The notes under the pieces are model-generated. The model did no database searches and was not told the DNA's origin. It was given only the letters and a program-made list of their open reading frames with translations. A DNA stretch of 20,881 nt, taken from contig CAYSPU010000086.1 in assembly GCA_964432995.1 (NCBI GenBank), positions 1 through 20,881 of the forward strand, read 5' to 3'. This DNA is from CAYSPU01 sp964432995 (GTDB lineage: Bacteria > Verrucomicrobiota > Verrucomicrobiia > Limisphaerales > JAHDYP01). Positions within the stretch are counted from its first letter, which is position 1, and the number at the start of each line of letters is the position of its first letter. The position numbers were made by a program, and so were the translations under genes. Shown here one piece after another: positions 15,160 to 20,881 of the stretch.

Positions 15160-16554
15160 TCAGTCCTCCGGTCGCTCGCCATGGGGCGCCATCTTGACCA
15201 GCTTCGGATCGAATCGACCCAGGATCTCCACCAGGTCCGCCTGCGCGGCCATGACCTGATGGATGTCCTTGTACACCCCAGGCACCTCGTCGAGTCCGGC
15301 CGAGATCAACTTCACCCCTCGCTCTTTCAGCACGCGGTTCACCTTCCCCCACTCGAAAGTCTCGAGGGCTTTCGTGCGGCTCATCACGCGACCGGCGCCG
15401 TGTGCGGCGGATTTCAGCGAGGCCACGTTGCCCCGGCCGCGGACGAGGAACCCCGGGGAAGCCATCGAGCCGGGGATAACACCGAGCACGCCGGTGCCGG
15501 CCGGGGTGGCGCCTTTCCGGTGGACCACGACTTCGCGCTCCACGCCGTCGATCACATGTCGCTCTTTCCAGGCAAAGTTGTGGTGGTTCTCGACGTCCAG
15601 GAGGACGTTGAGGCGGAGGTGCCGCGCGATGTGCCGATGGATCAACGCGTGATTCGCCGCCGCATACAGCCCCATCAACTCCATCGCCGCCCAATACTCC
15701 TGCCCCTCTGCGGAGTCGAGTGCGAGCCAGGCAAGGTGCTTGTGTTCCCGGGCGAGATTCGGGTGCAGCGCCATGGCCAGTTTGCTGTAGTGGTCGCACA
15801 CGGCCGCGCCGGTCCCCCGGCTACCGCTGTGGCTCAATAACGCCACATACTCGCCGGGAGGCAGACCGCCGATCGCGTTCTCGTTGGTGAACACCCCGAA
15901 TTCAACGAAGTGGTTACCGCTGCCGCTCGTCCCGAGCTGCGCCCAGGCCCGATCCTTCAACTGTTTCGTCACCGGACTGACAGACCAGTCGGCCTCGAGC
16001 ACCTCGTGGTCACGACGCTGCTGGAACGTGGCGCCCACCCCGAAGCGCGTCTCGGTCTCGATGGCCTTAACGAGGCTCTCCCGCTGGCGATCGAGTTCGC
16101 GCACCGGCAAGTCCAGCACGGTCAACTTCATCCGACAGGCAATGTCCACGCCCACAGCATAGGGGATCACCGCGTTCTCCGTGGCCAACACGCCGCCGAT
16201 CGGCAGCCCGTAACCCACGTGCGCATCCGGCATGAGCGCCCCTGCTACCGCCACGGGCAATTGGCAGGCTCGCCCCATTTGGTTGACGGCTTCGGGTTCG
16301 AGTCCCTCCCCCCACTGTCGCCAGGCGGCCGGCGCGTCGCGCACCGTCCGCGCACAGCGGACCAGGACCTTGGCAAACTCACCCCGCAACTCGTCCTCGA
16401 CGAACGCCGCCGGATCACGCACCACCGCCTCGACGTCCTCGGCCAACTTCGCCTTGTCGAGTCCCTTGAGGATGTAACGGGCGATGAAGTCCATCCCGCG
16501 CCGCGTCGGTTCCCCCGGCGGCACGCCCAATCGGATCAGGTCCTTTGTGTTCAC
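15160..16554 (-). CDS. rtcB: RtcB-family RNA ligase (RNA-splicing ligase)
   Basis: 464 residues. RtcB joins RNA 2',3'-cyclic-phosphate or 3'-phosphate ends to 5'-OH ends using GTP and Mn2+, in RNA repair or tRNA splicing. The family motifs are in order: PDAHVGYGLPIGGV, GVDIACRM (metal-binding Asp137 and Cys140), GTSGSGNHFVEF, HSGSRG, ENHHNFAW, HRKGATPA, GSMASPGFLVRG. Then comes SAAHGAGR, in which His385 should be the guanylylated residue. The start is GTG at 16554, giving MNTKDLIRLGVPPG, which matches the usual N-terminus. The next in-frame ATG (residue 21) would cut off that segment. A weak purine stretch AGAAGAG lies upstream. Neither rtcA, archease nor an RtcR regulator is adjacent, so it appears monocistronic. 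The length is normal for the shorter RtcB subgroup. Confidence 0.95.
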   Translation of the reverse strand: MNTKDLIRLGVPPGEPTRRGMDFIARYILKGLDKAKLAEDVEAVVRDPAAFVEDELRGEFAKVLVRCARTVRDAPAAWRQWGEGLEPEAVNQMGRACQLPVAVAGALMPDAHVGYGLPIGGVLATENAVIPYAVGVDIACRMKLTVLDLPVRELDRQRESLVKAIETETRFGVGATFQQRRDHEVLEADWSVSPVTKQLKDRAWAQLGTSGSGNHFVEFGVFTNENAIGGLPPGEYVALLSHSGSRGTGAAVCDHYSKLAMALHPNLAREHKHLAWLALDSAEGQEYWAAMELMGLYAAANHALIHRHIARHLRLNVLLDVENHHNFAWKERHVIDGVEREVVVHRKGATPAGTGVLGVIPGSMASPGFLVRGRGNVASLKSAAHGAGRVMSRTKALETFEWGKVNRVLKERGVKLISAGLDEVPGVYKDIHQVMAAQADLVEILGRFDPKLVKMAPHGERPED

Positions 16555-16680
16555 ACGTTCTCTTCTGGGGTCTCACCAACGGGCGGAGGAGCGAGGCCCC
16601 GCTTCTCGCGAGGTCCAATGATGGGGGCGAGCTGCTTGCCTGCCGAGGCGAAACTTGGCGTTTTCGTTTCTCTGCATCGA
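16555..16680. other. Upstream region of rtcB
   Basis: Would contain the minus-strand promoter of rtcB. I see no convincing -35/-10 pair and no sigma-54 type GG/GC element. A GAGCGAGGCCCCGC stretch is GC-rich without a clean stem. Confidence 0.35.
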
Positions 16681-16832
16681 CATTACGTCCCTACGGGACG
16701 GGGGTGTTCCTGTGCGATGCGGGTCGACTACCTACATCGCGCCCCGCTGGGGCGCCGGCGTCGTCCCGTAAGGGACGAGATGCCTGTAGCACGTGACGCT
16801 AACAAACACCACCGTCCCGTAGGGACGTAATG
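16681..16832. repeat. REP-like cluster, four units in inverted arrangement
   Basis: The outer ends are a perfect 21-bp inverted repeat: 16681-16701 (CATTACGTCCCTACGGGACG plus G) and 16812-16832. Each arm contains a small GTCCC/GGGAC hairpin. Two diverged units lie between: 16728-16755 on the minus sense, with hairpin GCCCCGCTGGGGC, and 16763-16789 on the plus sense, GTCCCGTAAGGGACGAGATG. The arrangement (two minus, two plus) resembles bacterial interspersed mosaic elements. A related single unit is at 9494-9520. Confidence 0.8.
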
Positions 16833-17005
16833 CTTGTAGGGTACCGTGCCAACCACCGAGCCCGTCCCAGCGTGACGCGATGTGCACCTACCCCCACCGC
16901 TGTGATCCTATCCCAACCGGATCCGCTTTGCTCTCTCCTTGTCGCACGGGATTCATTCCATTCGCGTCACCCTTCTTTTCGTATTCCGTGGTTGGCGCTT
17001 CCTAC
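16833..17005. other. Gap without recognisable gene
   Basis: Lies between the REP-like cluster and the terminator of the large minus-strand gene. Base composition is less GC-rich than in the flanking genes. No frame here has a recognisable motif or ribosome binding site. Confidence 0.4.
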
Positions 17006-17039
17006 AAAAAGGAGAGACCGGACTTGCGTCCGGTCTCTC
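17006..17039 (-). terminator. Rho-independent terminator of the large minus-strand gene
   Basis: On the minus strand, a 12-bp perfect stem GAGAGACCGGAC/GTCCGGTCTCTC with a 4-nt loop is followed by CTTTTTG (the A-run at 17006-17010 on the plus strand). It begins 31 nt after the stop codon at 17071. It is the clearest intrinsic terminator in the window. Confidence 0.9.
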
Positions 17040-17070
17040 GTGATCCGTCTGGCGCTATGGCGCTACGCGG

Positions 17071-20000
17071 TTACTGCATGATGCGCCCGAACATGGCCGC
17101 CGCGGTCGGCGTGAACGTGTACGGGCTCGTGGCGCCGTCCACACTCTGCCACACGCCCGAGCCGATGTCCGTGGTCACCTGCAGCGTGCCGCCGCCCGTC
17201 CACTCGATGGTGATGGAGCCGTCGGCATTCTTCGTGACACCGGTGAACTCCATTTCCGTGGGCGGCTCGATGACGACGGTCTCGAGATCCTGGCCAGCCA
17301 TACCAGCCTGGTAGATCTTGGAGACTTCGTTGGCGGTCAAGGCCCGTGTCCACAGGCCGATGTCGTCAATGCTCCCCCAGAAATAGGCCGGGGTCGTTGC
17401 GTCCGGAATCGCGGGCGGCGTGTTGGTGTCAACAACCAACCGAGCGCCGATCGAGATCCAGTCCATGTGGGCGTCGTTGATCAAGCCCAGGTAGTCGGTA
17501 GAGGCGACTTGGGCGCCGTTCACGTAGAGGCGGAGCTGGGCGCCATCAGCGCTGAACGCCAAGTGGTGCCATTCGTCTACCGACAGGCCGGCCGAACCGG
17601 TTGCCCGGGGCAGGTTCGGGGAATTACCGACTGCTGCCGTGGGCCGCAGCTCCCCGCCGACGTCGAGGATCCCGAGTTCGAACTGCCCGAGGACCTTGAG
17701 ATCACCGCCGGTAGCGTTGAAGTCGCTGTGCCCGTTGCGGAAGACCGCCATGGTGCCCGGGGCGTTCGGATCCATCTTGACCCAAGCGCATCCGGCGATT
17801 GCGTCGTTTGCCTTGGTGAAGTTGTCGACGAGCATGTAGGTCGCCATGTCGAAGTTGAAGGCGTTGGCAATACGCCCTGCGCCCCAGGAACTCGTCCCCG
17901 TGACATTGCCAGGTGAACCGCCGGCAATGGCGTTCGCGGCGGTCGCGCCGCTGGTCTCGTTGAGTTTCCAGTGGCCGACCAGCGATTCTTTGATGTCGTA
18001 GGTGGTCAGGCGGAGTGAAGCGTTCCTGCTGACCACACTGCCACCCGGGTTGAACACGGCGACGCTGTAAACGGCGACGTCGTCCTCGCTGACGTTGCTG
18101 ATGGTCAAGGTGGCGGTTGTGGCCCCGCTGATGTTACCGCCATCGAGCACGTTATAGCCGTTCTTCCGCCACTGGTAGGTCAGGCCGTCGCCCGTAGCGA
18201 CCACGGACAATCGTGCCGTGGCGCCGGCTGCGGCCACGGTGGGCTGTGGCTGGGTGGTGATCACCGCCGCCTGCGGAACGCTGGCTGGGCTGAGCACCAA
18301 CTGGAGGCCGTTCATGCCCACTTCGCGGTCATAGCCGGTGATGTTCGTGAGCGTCACGGTGATCGAGTTCAGCCCGTCTCCAGTGTACGGCTGGATGCTA
18401 TTGAACCGGACAAAGTCGGCCACGGTGGGCTCGGCCGGGTTGGTGCTGTCCCCGTTGTAGAAGCCAGGAGCCGGCTTGTATTCATCCGAGTTCATGGGCC
18501 GGATGTAGTAGGTCTTCTCCGCGGCACCTTTGACGGTGATGGAGAGCTCCTGGTTCTGGAGCGGGGCGTTGACCATGTAGGCCAGCACCGAGTGGTTTCC
18601 GGCCGGAACATCGGTGAACGTGAAGGTGGAGACTTCCCCCGCCGCGTTCCCGCCGGCGTAACCGTTCAGCATCCTGCCCGTCGCCGAGGCGGTATCGACA
18701 CCGGCACCCCACGTGCCAGTCGTGTTGTACTCGAAGTAGATGGCCGACGCCGTGCCGTCGCTATCCAGAAGCTCGGCGCCCATGTTCACGCCGTCGCCGG
18801 CGGCACCGGTGGCATTCGTAGCGTTGTTCCAGTAGGCCTGAGGGTGAACGCCCGCGATGTCGTACTGAATGACCGCGCCGGCGTCGTCGTGTAGGTTCAT
18901 CGAAGTCGGGGCTCCGTTGGCACCGCTGCCGACGAAGTTGATGCCGACGCTCTTGGTCGTGGAGGGCGTGAAGACATAAGCCCGAACCGCCGGACTGGTC
19001 TGGCAGCCGACGATCTCGCACGTATAGAGATCCGCCTCGTTCGCAGCGGTGACCGGATCGGTCGTGTAGGTCAGCGCCGTCGCTCCGGGGATCGCCGCGC
19101 CGTTCTTATACCACTGGACACTCCACGGTCCATTCACGTAGGCGATGAAGGTGGCTTCTCCGCCACTCAGAACGGGGGTGTCAACCGGGAGGAGGGTGAA
19201 TTCGGTCTGGTCGCACGGATTGCTCGCGGTGATGGCGAGCAACTCGACCTCAGCCACCTGCATGCAGCAGGAGTTCGGCGTCTGGACTGCTGTGACGGTC
19301 CACCGGTAGTGCTTGTATTCCTTGGCGTTCGGGAAGAAGGCCTCTTGGGTTACAAACCGATCCGTAGTCGCCGGGAACTCCACGGTGGCGACCAACTCCC
19401 AGGTGCCGCCCGTCCAAGTGGTGACCGTGTCGTCATTGGAACCTTCCAGGGTAACAGTCTTGGGATCGCGCTCTGGAGCATCGTTCGCTGTCTTGATGGT
19501 CATCCCGGTCACCGCGGTCGCACCCACTGCGGGGGTCACGATAAAACCGGAAGGCGGGTTGTCGGGGAGGCGGGTGTCAAAGTTCAGGTATTTGGCATCG
19601 GTATTGTCGATAGCATTCGCCACGCCTTCGGAGCCGGGCATGTTGTCCGAGGAGGCGATCACGGGGTCACCCGGTTGGGTGACGTCCTTGGGCGCGCTGG
19701 TGCCCAGCAGTTCGACTTCGGCCACCTGCATGCAGCAGGAGTTCGGCGTCTGCACCGCCGTCACCGTCCACCGGTAGTGGGCGTAGGGCTTGTAGTTGTC
19801 GAACAGGGCGGTTTGCGTGACGAAGCGGTCCGTGGTCGCTGGGAACTCCAACGTGGTGATCATCTCCCAGGTGCCGCCCGTCCACGCGGTCACCTCGGCA
19901 TCATTCGAGCCTTCGAGGGTAACCGTTTTCGGGTCGCGTTCCGGGGCATCGTTTGCGGTGCGAATCGTCACGCCGGTGACGACGGTCTTGCCGATGGACG

Positions 20001-20706
20001 GCGTCACAACAAAACCGGAAGGTGGGTTGTCGGGAAGCCGGGTGTCGAAGTTCAGGTATTTCGCGTCGGTATTGTCGATGGCGTTGGCCACGCCTTCGGA
20101 CCCGGGCATGTTGTCCGAAGAGGCGATGACGGCGTCGCTAGGTGTGGTCACGTCGCTGGGCAGCGTGCTACCGAGCAGTTCGACTTCAGCCACCTGCATG
20201 CAGCAACTGTTCGGCGTCTGCACGGCGGTGACGGTCCACCGATAGTGTTTGTAGGGCTTGAAGTTGGCGAACGTCGCGGTTTGCGTCACAAACCGGTCCG
20301 TAGTCGCCGGGAACTCCACCGTCGCGATCAGCTCCCAGGTACCGCCGGTCCAGGTTGTGACCTCAGCGTCGTTCGATCCTTCGAGGGTCACGGTTTTCGG
20401 GTCGCGTTCAGGGGCGTCATTGGCGGTTTTGATCGTCATGCCGACGACCCGGGTGACCCCTACTTGCGGGGTTACGATGAAGCCCGAGGGCGGGTTGTCC
20501 GGCAAACGGGTGTCGAAGTTCAGGTATTTCGCATCGGTGTTGTCGATGGCGTTTGCCACGCCTTCGGAGCCCGGCATGTTGTCCGAAGACGCAATGACGG
20601 GATCACCCGGCTGGGTGACGTCACTCGCCGCCTGCAGAACGCCGCTAAGAGCGACGAGCGCGACGCAGGCAAGAGTGCAGAGGAGTTTTGGTCTGGGTAC
20701 TTGCAT
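17071..20706 (-). CDS. Large secreted multi-domain binding protein (three discoidin-like, two Ig-like, LamG)
   Basis: 1211 residues. The signal peptide has a hydrophobic core at about 8-23 and cleavage near QAAS28. Residues 29-184, 185-340 and 341-496 are three tandem 156-residue units resembling F5/8 type C (discoidin) domains, each ending NSCCMQVAEVELL. An Ig-like domain follows (about 500-583, WSVQWYKNGAAIPGAT), then a beta-rich region starting VGINFVGSG (about 585-800). A second Ig-like domain (about 800-895, LTYQWRKNG) comes next, then a LamG/concanavalin-like domain (about 910-1125, HWKLNETSGA, WHHLAFSADG, DDIGLWTRAL). The tail reads ITIEWTGGGTLQVTTDIGSG and GATSPYTFTP, common at the ends of Verrucomicrobia surface proteins. 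No catalytic motif is visible, so adhesion or glycan binding is inferred. It has its own terminator and a good ribosome binding site. Confidence 0.88.
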   Translation of the reverse strand: MQVPRPKLLCTLACVALVALSGVLQAASDVTQPGDPVIASSDNMPGSEGVANAIDNTDAKYLNFDTRLPDNPPSGFIVTPQVGVTRVVGMTIKTANDAPERDPKTVTLEGSNDAEVTTWTGGTWELIATVEFPATTDRFVTQTATFANFKPYKHYRWTVTAVQTPNSCCMQVAEVELLGSTLPSDVTTPSDAVIASSDNMPGSEGVANAIDNTDAKYLNFDTRLPDNPPSGFVVTPSIGKTVVTGVTIRTANDAPERDPKTVTLEGSNDAEVTAWTGGTWEMITTLEFPATTDRFVTQTALFDNYKPYAHYRWTVTAVQTPNSCCMQVAEVELLGTSAPKDVTQPGDPVIASSDNMPGSEGVANAIDNTDAKYLNFDTRLPDNPPSGFIVTPAVGATAVTGMTIKTANDAPERDPKTVTLEGSNDDTVTTWTGGTWELVATVEFPATTDRFVTQEAFFPNAKEYKHYRWTVTAVQTPNSCCMQVAEVELLAITASNPCDQTEFTLLPVDTPVLSGGEATFIAYVNGPWSVQWYKNGAAIPGATALTYTTDPVTAANEADLYTCEIVGCQTSPAVRAYVFTPSTTKSVGINFVGSGANGAPTSMNLHDDAGAVIQYDIAGVHPQAYWNNATNATGAAGDGVNMGAELLDSDGTASAIYFEYNTTGTWGAGVDTASATGRMLNGYAGGNAAGEVSTFTFTDVPAGNHSVLAYMVNAPLQNQELSITVKGAAEKTYYIRPMNSDEYKPAPGFYNGDSTNPAEPTVADFVRFNSIQPYTGDGLNSITVTLTNITGYDREVGMNGLQLVLSPASVPQAAVITTQPQPTVAAAGATARLSVVATGDGLTYQWRKNGYNVLDGGNISGATTATLTISNVSEDDVAVYSVAVFNPGGSVVSRNASLRLTTYDIKESLVGHWKLNETSGATAANAIAGGSPGNVTGTSSWGAGRIANAFNFDMATYMLVDNFTKANDAIAGCAWVKMDPNAPGTMAVFRNGHSDFNATGGDLKVLGQFELGILDVGGELRPTAAVGNSPNLPRATGSAGLSVDEWHHLAFSADGAQLRLYVNGAQVASTDYLGLINDAHMDWISIGARLVVDTNTPPAIPDATTPAYFWGSIDDIGLWTRALTANEVSKIYQAGMAGQDLETVVIEPPTEMEFTGVTKNADGSITIEWTGGGTLQVTTDIGSGVWQSVDGATSPYTFTPTAAAMFGRIMQ
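19219..20622 (-). repeat. Three tandem 468-bp repeats inside the large binding protein
   Basis: Units are 20622-20155, 20154-19687 and 19686-19219, each 468 bp (156 codons). Units 1 and 3 differ at about 17 of 156 residues by eye. In the conserved stretch SSDNMPGSEGVANAIDNT onward the protein is identical in all three, while the DNA differs mainly at third codon positions. Confidence 0.9.
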
Positions 20707-20712
20707 AGGTTA

Positions 20713-20733
20713 CCTCTTGGAGGACAAGCCTCC
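20713..20733 (-). promoter_or_regulatory. Ribosome binding site with adjoining hairpin
   Basis: AAGAGG on the minus strand (20718-20713) lies 6 nt before the ATG at 20706, the best Shine-Dalgarno in the window. Immediately upstream, GGAGG and CCTCC (20733-20729 and 20723-20719) can form a 5-bp stem with a 5-nt loop. It abuts the ribosome binding site and might modulate access or protect the mRNA; this is inference. Confidence 0.6.
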
Positions 20734-20768
20734 GGTGTTGTTGTATTGGGTCACTGAATCGGAGTCTG

Positions 20769-20795
20769 AGTATCGAAATCGCTATTCCCCGTCAA
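20769..20795 (-). promoter_or_regulatory. Possible sigma-70-like promoter of the large binding protein
   Basis: On the minus strand, TTGACG (20795-20790) is followed after 15 nt by GATACT (20774-20769), about 60 bp upstream of the start codon. The -35 box is good. The spacing is short and the -10 box matches only partly. Confidence 0.3.
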
Positions 20796-20881
20796 GGCGA
20801 TAGTGGCGGAATGGGGGGTCTGAAGCTGCATCCCCAGGTCGTCGGTGTACGGACAGCGCCGTCTGGCCGCTCCGGACCGCC

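Noticed and set aside
19309..20757. Plus-strand open frame of 482 codons with apparent internal repeats
   Set aside because: Its periodicity is the antisense of the three 468-bp discoidin-like units; the minus strand has a signal peptide, ribosome binding site and terminator.

Overview
This is a GC-rich bacterial chromosome window. It most resembles a Verrucomicrobiota genome, probably of the Limisphaerales/Pedosphaera type. That placement is inferred from the large secreted proteins, the Tat-exported and LamG/Ig-like architectures, the many plant-polysaccharide enzymes, weak Shine-Dalgarno signals, and gaps filled with short palindromic and decamer repeats. I saw no rRNA, tRNA, CRISPR array, integrase or transposase.

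Layout. (1) 112-4070, plus strand: two secreted peptidases overlapping by 4 nt, an S9 (prolyl-oligopeptidase/DPP-like) serine peptidase and a zinc-metallopeptidase-like protein built from two homologous halves, of which only the first keeps an HExxH site. (2) 4126-5201: the decayed C-terminal tail of a GH127-type beta-L-arabinofuranosidase, interrupted by an amber codon and flanked by two 84-bp direct copies of a hairpin-rich repeat. (3) 5272-7227: an intact secreted GH51 alpha-L-arabinofuranosidase. (4) 7228-9532: an anchored protein of unknown function between gaps carrying a 32-bp palindromic repeat family. (5) 9533-11971, minus strand: a Tat-exported putative TIM-barrel protein. It is divergent from (6) 12365-14725, a membrane-anchored protein made of 20 consecutive 32-residue repeats without a single indel. 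(7) 15160-16554, minus strand: an RtcB-family RNA ligase with a GTG start. (8) 16681-16832: a cluster of REP-like elements. (9) 17071-20706, minus strand: a 1211-residue secreted adhesin/binding protein with three near-identical discoidin-like domains, two Ig-like domains and a LamG domain, with its own terminator and a good ribosome binding site.

How the genes fit together. The first half looks like an extracytoplasmic degradation locus (peptides and arabinose-containing glycans) in which the GH127 partner has been lost and GH51 kept. The second half is a set of separately transcribed exported proteins plus RtcB, with no obvious shared pathway. The most unusual content is the repeat structure, both in proteins (32-aa x 20; 156-aa x 3; duplicated peptidase domain) and between genes (84-bp hairpin pairs, 32-bp palindromes, REP cluster, decamer and octamer arrays). 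Family assignments come from recognised motifs only; no database search was possible.
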